A program made the position numbers and the translations under genes. Below the pieces are notes generated by a model. It had not been told where the DNA came from, did not search any database, and worked only from the letters and a program-made list of their open reading frames with translations. From Buttiauxella sp. A111 (GTDB taxonomy: Bacteria; Pseudomonadota; Gammaproteobacteria; Enterobacterales; Enterobacteriaceae), in NCBI RefSeq assembly GCF_014189855.1, contig NZ_BJFN01000002.1, forward strand, positions 1 through 64,000: a DNA stretch of 64,000 nucleotides, read 5' to 3'. Below are positions 9,764 to 19,226 of the stretch, piece by piece (the first letter of the stretch is position 1; each line of letters opens with the position of its first letter).

Positions 9764-10834
9764 TTATGCCTTACGCGCCGCAAGCGTGCCGTTCAGATCC
9801 TGATGAATCTCGCGCAGTAAGGTCTCAGTCGTTTCCCAATCGATGCAAGCATCTGTTACAGAAACACCGTACTTCATTTCACTGCGTGGTTGCTCTGATG
9901 ATTGATTACCTTCGTGGATATTACTTTCTATCATCAGGCCAATAATCGAACGGTTACCATCTTTAATTTGAGCGACAGCTGATTCAGCCACGCCCGGCTG
10001 GCGGCGGTAGTCTTTGTTTGAGTTGCCATGGCTGCAATCTATCATCAAGGCTGGGCGGAGTCCCGCCTGCACCATCTCTTTTTCACACTGTGCGACATCT
10101 GCCGGGCTGTAGTTTGGTGCTTTGCCTCCGCGCAAAATCACATGGCCATCAGGGTTCCCCTGAGTTTGCAGCAAGCAAACCTGGCCTGCCTGGTTGATGC
10201 CAACGAAACGGTGCGGCATAGATGCAGCACGCATCGCATTTATCGCAGTCCCAAGGCTACCGTCAGTCCCATTTTTAAATCCAACAGGCATTGAAAGGCC
10301 CGAAGCCATTTCACGGTGGGTCTGGGATTCAGTGGTACGTGCACCAATCGCGGACCAGCTGAACAAATCGCCCAGGTATTGCGGGCTGTTCGGATCAAGT
10401 GCTTCTGTCGCCAGCGGCAGACCCATGCTGACCAATTCTACGAGTAAGTGACGAGCAATTTTCAAACCAGCTTCAACATCAAACGAGCCATCCATGTGTG
10501 GGTCGTTGATCAGCCCTTTCCAGCCGACGGTAGTACGTGGCTTTTCAAAATAGACGCGCATCACGAGGTACAGACTATCGCTAACTTCTTCAGACAACGT
10601 TTTAAAACGACGAGCATATTCAATCGCAGTTTCAGGGTCGTGGATCGAGCAAGGTCCACACACCACCAACAGACGAGGATCGCGGCCAGCGATAATATCG
10701 GAAATCGTCTGGCGGGAGTGCTCGATCTGCACTTCTTGAGCAGCAGTCAGTGGGAATTCCGCTTTCAGTTGATCCGGAGTGATTAATACCTGTTCGTCAG
10801 AAATATGAACGTTGTTCAGCGCGTCTTTTTGCAT
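9764..10834 (-). CDS. aroF: AroF, tyrosine-sensitive DAHP synthase
   Basis: AroF condenses phosphoenolpyruvate and erythrose-4-phosphate to DAHP, the entry step of the shikimate pathway. The product is 356 residues and almost collinear with E. coli AroF. Class I DAHP synthase motifs are present: [10 protein letters not shown] (about 57-66), [11 protein letters not shown] (about 96-106) and the metal-site [10 protein letters not shown] near 265. Operon partnership with tyrA and TyrR boxes upstream identify it as the Tyr-repressed isozyme rather than AroG or AroH. Confidence 0.97.
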   Translation of the reverse strand: MQKDALNNVHISDEQVLITPDQLKAEFPLTAAQEVQIEHSRQTISDIIAGRDPRLLVVCGPCSIHDPETAIEYARRFKTLSEEVSDSLYLVMRVYFEKPRTTVGWKGLINDPHMDGSFDVEAGLKIARHLLVELVSMGLPLATEALDPNSPQYLGDLFSWSAIGARTTESQTHREMASGLSMPVGFKNGTDGSLGTAINAMRAASMPHRFVGINQAGQVCLLQTQGNPDGHVILRGGKAPNYSPADVAQCEKEMVQAGLRPALMIDCSHGNSNKDYRRQPGVAESAVAQIKDGNRSIIGLMIESNIHEGNQSSEQPRSEMKYGVSVTDACIDWETTETLLREIHQDLNGTLAARKA

Positions 10835-10927
10835 GATGGCAGTCCTGTTAGCTCGTTTGCGATAGTCGTTTCCTCAGTGAGGATGGCACTACCTTACCAT
10901 CTTTAGTAAAGAATGCAATCCATATTG

Positions 10928-10945
10928 CGTAAACAATAAATTACA
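10928..10945. promoter_or_regulatory. TyrR box (weak) upstream of aroF
   Basis: CGTAAA-N6-ATTACA matches the TyrR consensus TGTAAA-N6-TTTACA at 10 of 12 positions. It sits about 95 bp upstream of the aroF start, in the promoter region. Confidence 0.65.
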
Positions 10946-10989
10946 CATAGGAAATAAATGCCGCTTAAAGCCCATTAAATCACAATTAA

Positions 10990-11007
10990 TGTAAACATAA
11001 ATATACA
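10990..11007. promoter_or_regulatory. TyrR box (strong) upstream of aroF
   Basis: TGTAAA-N6-TATACA matches the TyrR consensus at 11 of 12 positions. It lies about 60 bp further upstream than the first box; E. coli aroF also has multiple boxes. Confidence 0.7.
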
Positions 11008-11123
11008 CAACTGCATAATCACGCTTGTTTTATGCTCAACCATGCACTCTGTAAAAATAGCGTAATGCAAAGTCATAAGCGCTCTATGCTCAGATAATAC
11101 GCTTTGAAATGGATATCCCCACT

Positions 11124-11495
11124 ATGCGCTACCTGGCTCTGATTCCGATCCTGTTACTGTCTGCTTGTTATGTTGATCCCTACACGCATGCGCCAACCCC
11201 GGCTCCTACCGACTGGTATCAGGCAGGTTGGGATGATGCGATGTCTGGACAGCCAATAAGAAGTAATCCCGTCATTGCACATTTGCATAACGATGAAAAT
11301 GTGGATCGTGAAGAATGGTTAAAAGGATATGCGGATGGCCAGCAGCGGATTTGTGATCCAAAGTTTTTAGCCATTCAGGGACAAAGTGGGAAATCATTCC
11401 CTTCCAGTTGTGAAACGCTGCCAGATGTAGCTGAGCGCCGCGCAATATGGGAAAAAGCCAGCCGTGAGGGATTACAGGAATCCCTCATGCATTAA
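11124..11495 (+). CDS. yfiL: YfiL-type DUF2799 lipoprotein
   Basis: This small lipoprotein has unknown function. A short signal (MRYLALIPILLLSAC) gives a lipobox LSAC, and the mature part carries the DUF2799-type WYQAGWDDAMSG segment and a YADGQQR segment, as in E. coli YfiL at the same locus. I prefer the ATG at 11124, which opens directly on the signal peptide with GGAT upstream; an in-frame ATG at 11109 lacks a ribosome binding site. It ends at a bidirectional terminator shared with rplS. Confidence 0.8.
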   Translation: MRYLALIPILLLSACYVDPYTHAPTPAPTDWYQAGWDDAMSGQPIRSNPVIAHLHNDENVDREEWLKGYADGQQRICDPKFLAIQGQSGKSFPSSCETLPDVAERRAIWEKASREGLQESLMH

Positions 11496-11500
11496 ACAAA

Positions 11501-11526
11501 AAAGGGCTGCCAAATGGCAGCCCTTT
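11501..11526. terminator. Bidirectional terminator between yfiL and rplS
   Basis: An 11-bp stem (11501-11511 with 11516-11526) with an AAAT loop is flanked by an A-run on the left and a T-run on the right, so it can serve both convergent genes. Confidence 0.9.
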
Positions 11527-11551
11527 ATATGGATGTCGCGTTAGCGAAATC

Positions 11552-11905
<354 letters not shown>

Positions 11906-11964
11906 TTAATCTCTTATCCTGGGTAAACTGATGTATTGGGTGGTATGAACCATGCCCATCATGT

Positions 11965-12714
11965 TTATGTTGCTGTATTTGCGTGTTCCCGTTGGAACTC
12001 CGCCAGCAACCTTGCTTGCTCTTCAGTCAGAGCCAGGTTTTCCAGAAGTTCAGGTCTTCTAAGCCAGGTACGGCCCAGCGACTGCTTCAGGCGCCAACGT
12101 CGAATCTCTGCATGGTTCCCCGACAGTAATACTGGCGGAACCTCCATGCCTTCTAACACTTCAGGACGAGTATAGTGTGGGCAGTCAAGCAATCCATCAG
12201 CAAACGAATCTTCGATTGCTGATGACTGATGTCCCAGAACTCCCGGAATAAACCGTGAAACCGAGTCAATCAGCACCATTGCTGGTAATTCACCACCACT
12301 GAGTACGTAATCGCCGATTGACCATTCTTCATCAATTTCGGTTTGGATTACGCGCTCATCTATCCCTTCGTACCGGCCACAAACCAGAATTAGCTTCTCA
12401 TTTGTTGCCAGTTCGCTGACGCCTGCTTGATCAAGCTTGCGCCCCTGAGGTGAAAGATAGATAACCTTAGCACCTTCCCCTGCCGCTGCTTTCGCTGCGT
12501 GGATGGCTTCCCGTAAAGGGTTTACCATCATAAGCATACCCGGTCCGCCGCCGTAAGGACGATCGTCCACGGTACGGTGCCGGTCATAAGTGAAGTCACG
12601 TGGACTCCAACTTTGGATGCTCAGCAGGCCATTTTTTACTGCCCGGCCAGTTACCCCGAAGTCGGTAATTGCGCGGAACATCTCTGGAAACAGGCTAACT
12701 ACACCAATAAACAC
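11965..12714 (-). CDS. trmD: TrmD, tRNA (guanine-37-N1)-methyltransferase
   Basis: TrmD methylates G37 next to the anticodon of a subset of tRNAs, preventing +1 frameshifting; it is essential. The 249-residue protein has the SPOUT-family knotted SAM site (YLSPQGRKL about 86-94, [12 protein letters not shown] about 111-122, [10 protein letters not shown] about 132-141). The start codon is GTG, and the C-terminal tail is a few residues shorter than in E. coli. It lies in the rpsP-rimM-trmD-rplS operon. Confidence 0.97.
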   Translation of the reverse strand: MFIGVVSLFPEMFRAITDFGVTGRAVKNGLLSIQSWSPRDFTYDRHRTVDDRPYGGGPGMLMMVNPLREAIHAAKAAAGEGAKVIYLSPQGRKLDQAGVSELATNEKLILVCGRYEGIDERVIQTEIDEEWSIGDYVLSGGELPAMVLIDSVSRFIPGVLGHQSSAIEDSFADGLLDCPHYTRPEVLEGMEVPPVLLSGNHAEIRRWRLKQSLGRTWLRRPELLENLALTEEQARLLAEFQREHANTAT

Positions 12715-12759
12715 AAGCCAATCCCCATTACGCCGTCTTTTACCGTTAATCCGGAGGTT

Positions 12760-13308
12760 TTAAAAACCAGGATCCCAATCTACTTCAATGGTTTGAGTAG
12801 CGAGATCGACTTTCTTGATAACCTGCCCATCGAGGAACGGAACCAGCCGCTCCTTGATACCGAACGCATCCTTCAGGTTTGCCTTAATGACGAGAACGTC
12901 ATTTGAGCCGGTTTCCATCATGTCGATGACTTTACCAAGCTGATATCCCTGAGTCGTCACTACCTGGCAACCCATAAGGTCTTTCCAGTAATAGTCACCC
13001 TCTTCGAGATTAGGCAGTTGCGTTGAATCAATCACAATTTCGCAATTAGTGAGCAGATTCGCAGCATCCCGGTCATCAACGCCTTTCAGCTTGATAACCA
13101 GATCCTGATTGTGGTGCTTCCAGCTTTCCAGCTGTACTTGCTGCCACTGACCCGCCTTCTGGATAAACCAGGGCTGATAGTCAAAAATGCTATCGGCGTC
13201 TTCGGTAGAGGAAAACACTCTGAGCCAACCACGAATACCATAACAGGAGCCCATCTTGCCCAATACGATTGGGTTAACAGGTGCCTTTGGAGCGAGTTGA
13301 TTGCTCAT
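12760..13308 (-). CDS. rimM: RimM, 16S rRNA processing / 30S maturation factor
   Basis: RimM assists assembly of the 30S head, binding ribosomal protein S19 during 16S maturation. The product is 182 residues from the chosen ATG at 13308, the E. coli length. It has an N-terminal RimM barrel ([15 protein letters not shown]) and a C-terminal PRC-barrel ([23 protein letters not shown]). A GTG three codons upstream is in frame but not needed. It is co-transcribed between rpsP and trmD. Confidence 0.97.
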   Translation of the reverse strand: MSNQLAPKAPVNPIVLGKMGSCYGIRGWLRVFSSTEDADSIFDYQPWFIQKAGQWQQVQLESWKHHNQDLVIKLKGVDDRDAANLLTNCEIVIDSTQLPNLEEGDYYWKDLMGCQVVTTQGYQLGKVIDMMETGSNDVLVIKANLKDAFGIKERLVPFLDGQVIKKVDLATQTIEVDWDPGF

Positions 13309-13326
13309 CATGACCACCGTGACAGA

Positions 13327-13575
13327 TTAAGCTGCTTTTTTTGCTGCTTTGATCAGCGCAGATACGCGATCAGACAGGGTTGCGCCTTGGCCAACCCAAT
13401 GCTCGATGCGATCCAGATCCAGGCGAGTAGCCTCGTCTTTTTCGCTAGCGATAGGGTTGAAGAAACCAACGCGCTCAATGAAGCGACCGTTACGTGCATT
13501 ACGGCTGTCAGTAACAACAACCTGATAGAACGGACGCTTTTTTGCGCCGTGACGTGCTAAACGAATAGTTACCAT
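13327..13575 (-). CDS. rpsP: Ribosomal protein bS16
   Basis: Small-subunit protein bS16 is 82 residues, the E. coli length, with the conserved [18 protein letters not shown] start. It is the first gene of the rpsP-rimM-trmD-rplS operon. AGAGGA precedes the ATG with good spacing. Confidence 0.98.
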   Translation of the reverse strand: MVTIRLARHGAKKRPFYQVVVTDSRNARNGRFIERVGFFNPIASEKDEATRLDLDRIEHWVGQGATLSDRVSALIKAAKKAA

Positions 13576-13597
13576 AACATCCTCTTTAGTGAATAAA

Positions 13598-13631
13598 ACA
13601 CCGGGCCCCGTCGAGGGACGGAGCCCGGTGT
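13598..13631 (-). terminator. GC-rich hairpin in the rpsP leader
   Basis: A nine-base outer stem (13598-13606 with 13623-13631) continues through a GC-rich inner stem. On the minus strand it is followed by TTTTATT and sits only about 20 bases before the rpsP ATG. Because a promoter lies upstream of it (13650-13677), it can act as an attenuator in the rpsP leader as well as a barrier to ffh transcripts. Confidence 0.8.
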
Positions 13632-13649
13632 CATATTAAAAGCCCGAAA

Positions 13650-13677
13650 ATTGTACTCATTCCTGAGCGGAAATCAA
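13650..13677 (-). promoter_or_regulatory. Probable rpsP operon promoter
   Basis: On the minus strand a -35 TTGATT (13672-13677), a 16 bp spacer and a -10 TACAAT (13650-13655) precede the leader hairpin. The -35 abuts an A/T-rich inverted repeat (about 13679-13703) just after the ffh stop that may be the ffh terminator, although it lacks a clean T-run. Confidence 0.6.
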
Positions 13678-13712
13678 TTTTTGTTTTGCTGGCAAAACAA
13701 AAATTGCAGAAA

Positions 13713-15074
13713 TTAACGACCTGGGAAACCTGGCGGCATCATACCTTTCATGCCGCGCATCATTTTCGCCATTCCGCCCTTCTTCATCTTCTTCATCATG
13801 CGCTGCATGTCATCGAACTGCTTAAGCAGACGGTTGACATCCTGCACCTGCATACCCGCACCCATCGCGATACGACGTTTGCGTGAACCTTTGATAATCT
13901 CTGGCTGCGCACGCTCTTTGAGCGTCATGGAATTAATAATGGCTTCCATACGCACCAGGACTTTGTCATCCATTTGCGACTTAACGTTATCCGGCAATTG
14001 CCCCATGCCTGGCAATTTGCTCATCATACTCGCCATGCCGCCCATGTTTTTCATTTGTTTCAGCTGATCGAGGAAATCGTTGAGATCAAACCCATCGCCT
14101 TTCTTCAGCTTGCTTGCCAGCTTTTCAGCCTGAGCACGGTCAACTTTGCTCTCAATATCTTCGATAAGCGATAAAACATCGCCCATCCCCAGAATACGAG
14201 AAGCAATACGATCAGGGTGGAAAGGTTCCAGTGCTTCGGTTTTTTCGCCTACACCCAGGAACTTAATTGGCTTACCGGTGATGTGACGAATAGAAAGTGC
14301 CGCACCGCCGCGCGCATCACCGTCGACTTTCGTCAGCACGACGCCCGTCAGTGGCAACGCTTCGTTGAAAGCTTTTGCGGTATTTGCCGCATCTTGCCCC
14401 GTCATGGCGTCTACAACAAACAGTGTTTCAACTGGATTAATCGCAGCATGAACCTGTTTGATTTCATCCATCATCGCTTCATCAACGTGCAAACGACCAG
14501 CGGTATCCACCAGCAGCACGTCAAAGAACTTCAGCTTCGCTTCTTTCAGCGCAGCATTAACGATATCGACAGGTTTTTGCCCGACATCTGAAGGGAAGAA
14601 ATCGACACCAACTTGTTCAGCCAGCGTTTCCAGCTGTTTTATCGCCGCCGGACGATAAACGTCGGCAGAAACGACCAGCACTTTCTTTTTGTGCTTTTCA
14701 CGCAGGAACTTACCTAATTTACCTACGCTAGTCGTTTTACCCGCACCTTGCAGACCCGCCATTAACACTACGGCTGGCGGTTGTGCCGCAAGATTCAGGC
14801 TCGCGTTCTCTTCGCCCATCGCCGCGACCAATTCGGCACGAACGATTTTGACGAACTCCTGACCTGGGGTCAGGCTTTTGTTAACTTCGTGACCAACCGC
14901 TTTTTCTTTCACGCGGCTGATAAAGTCTCGCACCACCGGCAGCGCAACATCCGCTTCCAGAAGTGCCATGCGCACTTCGCGCAGAGTTTCTTTTACATTC
15001 TCTTCAGTCAGCCGCCCGCGGCCGCTGATATTGCGCAGTGTGCGCGACAGACGGTCAGTTAAATTATCAAACAT
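13713..15074 (-). CDS. ffh: Ffh, signal recognition particle GTPase (SRP54)
   Basis: Ffh with 4.5S RNA forms the bacterial SRP that delivers nascent inner-membrane proteins to FtsY. The product is 453 residues, the E. coli length. It has an N domain, a G domain with P-loop GLQGAGKT (107-114), DTAGRLH near 190 and TKVDGDARGG near 248, and a methionine-rich M domain at the C-terminus ending GMMPPGFPGR. The ATG at 15074 (MFDNLTDRL) matches E. coli; a 15-codon upstream extension is not supported. Confidence 0.98.
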   Translation of the reverse strand: MFDNLTDRLSRTLRNISGRGRLTEENVKETLREVRMALLEADVALPVVRDFISRVKEKAVGHEVNKSLTPGQEFVKIVRAELVAAMGEENASLNLAAQPPAVVLMAGLQGAGKTTSVGKLGKFLREKHKKKVLVVSADVYRPAAIKQLETLAEQVGVDFFPSDVGQKPVDIVNAALKEAKLKFFDVLLVDTAGRLHVDEAMMDEIKQVHAAINPVETLFVVDAMTGQDAANTAKAFNEALPLTGVVLTKVDGDARGGAALSIRHITGKPIKFLGVGEKTEALEPFHPDRIASRILGMGDVLSLIEDIESKVDRAQAEKLASKLKKGDGFDLNDFLDQLKQMKNMGGMASMMSKLPGMGQLPDNVKSQMDDKVLVRMEAIINSMTLKERAQPEIIKGSRKRRIAMGAGMQVQDVNRLLKQFDDMQRMMKKMKKGGMAKMMRGMKGMMPPGFPGR

Positions 15075-15138
15075 TGTCTTTTGCCTAACGTGGTAACTTA
15101 GGGCCGCAGCTTGCGACACAAAACAGAATTTGGCGGAT

Positions 15139-15265
15139 TATACCCTAAATAGTTCAAGTTGTGGGTAGGCGGCAAGGGAGCTTATCCCCACGAGCTTACT
15201 AAAGTAAGTGATTGGGGTAAGTGAGTGCAGCCAACACCCCCATAACTTGTAGTATGACGGGTATA
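15139..15265. repeat. ERIC (intergenic repeat unit), full length 127 bp
   Basis: The element starts TATACCC and ends GGGTATA as terminal inverted repeats. It carries the ERIC core around AAGTAAGTGATTGGGGTAAG and the CAGCCAAC segment. Its length, 127 bp, is that of the canonical ERIC element. It occupies the divergent ffh-ypjD gap. Confidence 0.92.
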
Positions 15266-15371
15266 TAACATGAAGCCGCCTTTGGTGTGATGCAACGGTT
15301 AGAGTTGGAGCAGGCGGCAGGTAACGTTATACTGCTTTTTTTCATCTCTGGCTAATTGACCGACACTTTAT

Positions 15372-16160
15372 ATGCCTGTTTTCGCAATCCTTGCGCTTGT
15401 AGCCTATTCCAGCAGCCTCGCGCTGATTATCCCCAGTCTGCTGACAAAGAACAGCGGGTGGCGTCGTTTCGCTATTATATCGGCCGTTATCGCGCTTGTA
15501 AGCCACGGTCTGGCGCTCGAAGCGCGTATTTTTGCCGCCGACGGTGGTCAAAACCTCAGCCTGCTTAACGTCGGCTCGTTAGTCAGTTTGATGATATGTA
15601 CCGTGATGACCATCGTGGCTTCACGAAATCGCGGCTGGCTGCTGTTACCGATTGTTTACGCTTTCGCCTTAATCAATCTGGCGCTGGCGACCTTCATGCC
15701 CAACGAATTCATCACCCACCTTGAAGCCACGCCGGGTATGATGGTGCACATTGGTTTGTCGCTGTTTGCCTACGCGACGCTGATTATTGCTGCACTTTAT
15801 GCGCTGCAACTGGCATGGATTGATTATCAGCTCAAGAATAAGAAACTTGCCTTCCGCGCTGAAATGCCGCCATTGATGAGCATTGAGCGCAAAATGTTTC
15901 ACATCACCCAGGTCGGCGTTGTACTGCTGACGTTAACCCTTTGCACCGGCCTGTTTTATCTGAAAAATCTTTTCAGCCTGGAAAACGTTGATAAAGCGGT
16001 ATTGTCGATTCTCGCATGGTTTGTCTACATCGTTTTACTGTGGGGACACTATCATGAAGGTTGGCGTGGGCGCCGTGTCGTGTGGTTTAACGTTGCGGGT
16101 GCCGCTATTCTGACGCTCGCCTACTTCGGCAGCCGAGTTCTACAACAATTCGTCAGCTAA
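15372..16160 (+). CDS. ypjD: YpjD, inner-membrane protein of the cytochrome c assembly (CcsA/HemX-like) family
   Basis: This 262-residue multi-spanning membrane protein shows about eight hydrophobic segments, starting with MPVFAILALVAYSSSLALI. It has the conserved WGHYHEGWRGRR-type loop near the C-terminus typical of the CcsA/HemX-like family. Its biochemical role is not established in E. coli. It is divergent from ffh, with an ERIC element between, and 26 bp upstream of the corB-like gene, which may be co-transcribed. Confidence 0.9.
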   Translation: MPVFAILALVAYSSSLALIIPSLLTKNSGWRRFAIISAVIALVSHGLALEARIFAADGGQNLSLLNVGSLVSLMICTVMTIVASRNRGWLLLPIVYAFALINLALATFMPNEFITHLEATPGMMVHIGLSLFAYATLIIAALYALQLAWIDYQLKNKKLAFRAEMPPLMSIERKMFHITQVGVVLLTLTLCTGLFYLKNLFSLENVDKAVLSILAWFVYIVLLWGHYHEGWRGRRVVWFNVAGAAILTLAYFGSRVLQQFVS

Positions 16161-16186
16161 TTTTGCATTTTTAAAGGACACACCTT

Positions 16187-17473
16187 TTGGAACACATCTC
16201 AACCACCACGCTGATCGTTACCTTGATCATCATGGTGGTGGTATCGGCGTACTTCTCCGGTTCAGAAACCGGCATGATGACGCTTAACCGCTATAAACTC
16301 CGCCACCTTGCCAAACAGGGCAATCGCTCGGCAAAACGGGTTGAAAAACTGCTTCGCAAACCAGACCGCCTGATTAGCCTGGTGCTCATCGGCAATAACC
16401 TGGTCAACATTCTGGCCTCGGCCATTGGCACCATCGTCGGCATGCGTTTGTACGGCGACGCAGGTGTCGCCATCGCCACCGGTATCCTCACCTTCGTGGT
16501 ACTGGTGTTCGCTGAAGTCCTGCCAAAAACAATTGCCGCGCTGTATCCGGAAAAAGTCGCCTTCCCAAGTAGCTTCCTGCTCGGGCCGTTGCAAATACTG
16601 ATGATGCCGCTGGTGTGGCTGCTCAACATCATCACACGTATGTTGATGCGTCTTATGGGTATCAAAAACGTCAGTACCGTAAATAGCGCGTTAAACAAAG
16701 ACGAATTGCGTACCCTTGTGCATGAGTCACACACAAAAATCTCCCGTCGCAACCAGGATATGCTGCTCTCGGTGCTGGATCTCGAAAAAATGAGCGTCGA
16801 CGACATCATGGTGCCGCGCAACGAAATTGTGGGCATAGACATCAACGATGACTGGAAATCTATCGTACGCCAGCTGACACACTCCCCACATGGCCGCATT
16901 GTGCTGTATCGCGATACATTGGACGATGCCATCAGCATGCTGCGTGTCCGTGAAGCCTACCGTTTAATGACGGAAAAACAGGAGTTCACCAAAGAAACTC
17001 TGCTGCGTGCCTCTGATGAAATTTACTTTGTGCCTGAAGGGACGCCGCTCAGTGTTCAGTTGGTAAAATTCCAGCGCAACAAAAAGAAAGTCGGTCTGGT
17101 CGTTGACGAATACGGTGACATTCAAGGGCTGGTAACGGTTGAAGATATTCTTGAAGAGATTGTTGGCGATTTCACTACATCGATGTCTCCAACGCTTGCC
17201 GAGGAAGTTACGCCACAGAACGACGGCTCCGTCATTATTGAAGGTAGCGCCAATGTGCGTGAAATCAACAAGGCTTTTAACTGGACGCTGCCAGAAGACG
17301 AAGCGCGTACCGTAAACGGTATGTTGCTTGAAGAACTGCAAGAGATCCCAGCCATCGACACGCGAGTGCGATTGAGCCATTACGATATCGATATTCTCGA
17401 CGTACAAGACAACATGATTAAGCAAGTGCGCGTGACGCCTGTGACACCACTTCGCCAAAGTGTTGAAGAATAA
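16187..17473 (+). CDS. yfjD: CorB/YfjD-family CNNM-type transporter protein (DUF21 + CBS + CorC_HlyC)
   Basis: This 428-residue inner-membrane protein belongs to the CorB/CorC group linked to magnesium or cobalt efflux and resistance. An N-terminal DUF21/CNNM membrane domain (about 1-190, with FSGSETGMM and GNNLVNI) is followed by a CBS pair (about 200-340, MVPRNEIVGID; VDEYGDIQGLVTVEDILEEIVGD) and a CorC_HlyC domain (about 350-428). The start is TTG, chosen because AAAGGA lies 9 bases upstream and the reading matches E. coli YfjD from its first residue. It terminates at a bidirectional hairpin facing grpE. Confidence 0.92.
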   Translation: MEHISTTTLIVTLIIMVVVSAYFSGSETGMMTLNRYKLRHLAKQGNRSAKRVEKLLRKPDRLISLVLIGNNLVNILASAIGTIVGMRLYGDAGVAIATGILTFVVLVFAEVLPKTIAALYPEKVAFPSSFLLGPLQILMMPLVWLLNIITRMLMRLMGIKNVSTVNSALNKDELRTLVHESHTKISRRNQDMLLSVLDLEKMSVDDIMVPRNEIVGIDINDDWKSIVRQLTHSPHGRIVLYRDTLDDAISMLRVREAYRLMTEKQEFTKETLLRASDEIYFVPEGTPLSVQLVKFQRNKKKVGLVVDEYGDIQGLVTVEDILEEIVGDFTTSMSPTLAEEVTPQNDGSVIIEGSANVREINKAFNWTLPEDEARTVNGMLLEELQEIPAIDTRVRLSHYDIDILDVQDNMIKQVRVTPVTPLRQSVEE

Positions 17474-17496
17474 TCAGCGTTGAGAATGACAGAGAC

Positions 17497-17525
17497 AAAA
17501 AAGCCAGCCTTCGAGGCTGGCTTTT
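17497..17525. terminator. Bidirectional terminator between yfjD and grpE
   Basis: A 13-bp stem (17497-17509 with 17513-17525) with a TCG loop is flanked by an A-run and a T-run and serves both convergent genes. Confidence 0.9.
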
Positions 17526-17547
17526 TATTTCAAGCGTTTAAATCAAA

Positions 17548-18132
17548 TTACGCTTTTGCTTTCGCCACAGAAACCATGGCTGCACGCAGTGTGCGACCAT
17601 TCAGGGTGTAACCCTTCTGCATCACCATCAGTACGTGGTTTGGAGCAACATCTTCAGACTCAACCATGGCAATCGCCTGGTGTACATCCGGGTTGAACGG
17701 CACATTGGTATCGCCAACCACTTCCACACCAAACTTACGTACCACATCAAGCATCGATTTCTGAGTTAATTCGATGCCTTCAATCATGGCGGCTAAGTCG
17801 GTGTTGGACTTGTCTACCACTTCCAAAGCGCGATCCAGGCTATCAATCACCGGAAGCAGCTCGTTGACAAATTTGTCCAGAGCGAACTTGTGCGCTTTCT
17901 CGATATCGAGCTCAGTACGGCGACGGAGGTTTTCCATTTCCGCTTTGTTGCGTAACACACTGTCACGCTCGCGCTGCTGAATTTCTTCCAGTTGCGCTGT
18001 TAAATCGGCAATTTTTTCATCGCGCGGATCAACCACTTCGGCACCCTCTACGGCCTCGACTTCTTCGTGGCTTTCCATTGCAATTTCGTCCGAGACTTGC
18101 TCGTCTGGTGTTTTCTGATCTTTACTACTCAT
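17548..18132 (-). CDS. grpE: GrpE, DnaK nucleotide exchange factor
   Basis: GrpE releases ADP from DnaK, completing the Hsp70 cycle, and acts as a thermosensor. The product is 194 residues (E. coli 197). It has an acidic N-terminus, a long coiled coil (about 40-90, [22 protein letters not shown]) and a C-terminal beta domain containing the NPDVHQAIA and [15 protein letters not shown] signature. The ATG at 18132 (MSSKDQ) follows GGAGAAATTC; an upstream in-frame ATG is not used. A sigma-32 promoter lies upstream, and nadK is divergent. Confidence 0.97.
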   Translation of the reverse strand: MSSKDQKTPDEQVSDEIAMESHEEVEAVEGAEVVDPRDEKIADLTAQLEEIQQRERDSVLRNKAEMENLRRRTELDIEKAHKFALDKFVNELLPVIDSLDRALEVVDKSNTDLAAMIEGIELTQKSMLDVVRKFGVEVVGDTNVPFNPDVHQAIAMVESEDVAPNHVLMVMQKGYTLNGRTLRAAMVSVAKAKA

Positions 18133-18175
18133 GAATTTCTCCGCGTTTTTAGCATTCATCTCGCTGGTTCGCTTA

Positions 18176-18203
18176 TTATGGGGATCAGTTTCCGGGATTC
18201 AAG
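18176..18203 (-). promoter_or_regulatory. Sigma-32 promoter of grpE
   Basis: On the minus strand CTTGAA (18198-18203) is followed after exactly 14 bp by CCCCATAA (18176-18183), a near-perfect sigma-32 promoter 45-70 bases upstream of the grpE start. Confidence 0.92.
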
Positions 18204-18261
18204 GGAACGTGACATATTGTCATAAACGACTGCATCACTGCGCATAAGGACCATCAGCATA

Positions 18262-19140
18262 ATGAACAAACATTTCAACTGCATTGGTATTGTCGGGCAC
18301 CCACGTCACCCTACAGCCCTAACCACGCATGAAATGCTGTATCGCTGGCTCTGCACCAAAGGCTACGACGTCATTGTCGAGCAGCAAATTGCCCAGGAAC
18401 TTAATCTCAATAACGTGAAAACCGGCACGCTGGCGGAAATAGGCCAACAGGCTGATCTCGCGGTTGTTGTAGGTGGTGATGGCAATATGCTTGGCGCAGC
18501 CCGCGTTCTTGCTCGTTATGATATCAAAGTCATTGGCATCAACCGCGGCAATCTCGGCTTTCTTACCGACCTTGACCCAGACAACGCACAACAGCAACTC
18601 GCAGATGTGCTTGAAGGACACTACATTGCCGAGCGCCGCTTCTTGCTGGAAGCCCAGGTGTGCCAACAGGATACCCCGACGCGCCTGAGTACCGCGATTA
18701 ACGAAGTCGTGCTACACCCAGGCAAAGTGGCGCACATGATTGAATTCGAAGTCTATATCGATGAGATTTTCGCTTTTTCGCAACGCTCTGATGGGTTGAT
18801 CATTTCGACACCGACCGGCTCTACCGCCTATTCGCTCTCCGCTGGCGGGCCAATTCTTACTCCGTCACTTGATGCCATTACCCTGGTGCCGATGTTCCCG
18901 CACACACTGTCTGCACGCCCACTGGTCATCAACAGCAGCAGCACCATTCGCCTGCGCTTTTCGCATATGCGTAACGACCTGGAAATCAGTTGTGACAGCC
19001 AGATTGCGCTACCGATTCAGGAAGGTGAAGACGTATTGATCCGTCGCTGCGACTACCACCTCAATCTTATTCATCCAAAAGATTACAGCTATTTCAATAC
19101 ATTGAGCTCAAAACTCGGCTGGTCAAAAAAATTGTTCTAA
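18262..19140 (+). CDS. nadK: NadK, NAD kinase
   Basis: NadK phosphorylates NAD to NADP using ATP, the only route to NADP. The product is 292 residues, the E. coli length. The catalytic GGDGN motif is at 71-75, and the nucleotide-site [15 protein letters not shown] segment is near residues 190-204. It is divergent from grpE and about 85 bp upstream of recN, which has its own SOS promoter. Confidence 0.98.
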   Translation: MNKHFNCIGIVGHPRHPTALTTHEMLYRWLCTKGYDVIVEQQIAQELNLNNVKTGTLAEIGQQADLAVVVGGDGNMLGAARVLARYDIKVIGINRGNLGFLTDLDPDNAQQQLADVLEGHYIAERRFLLEAQVCQQDTPTRLSTAINEVVLHPGKVAHMIEFEVYIDEIFAFSQRSDGLIISTPTGSTAYSLSAGGPILTPSLDAITLVPMFPHTLSARPLVINSSSTIRLRFSHMRNDLEISCDSQIALPIQEGEDVLIRRCDYHLNLIHPKDYSYFNTLSSKLGWSKKLF

Positions 19141-19156
19141 AAAGTAGCCCAGCCTC

Positions 19157-19198
19157 TTTACTGTATATAAAACCAGTTTATACTGTATGAAAACACAG
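19157..19198 (+). promoter_or_regulatory. recN SOS promoter with two LexA boxes
   Basis: LexA box 1 is CTGT-N8-CCAG (19161-19176, one mismatch), and box 2 is CTGT-N8-ACAG (19183-19198, perfect). They overlap a -35 TTTACT (19157-19162) and a -10 TATACT (19179-19184) separated by 16 bp, so LexA would block RNA polymerase directly. E. coli recN has the same multi-box layout. Confidence 0.92.
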
Positions 19199-19226
19199 TC
19201 ATGTCTTTTCATACAGGAAAGCAATT

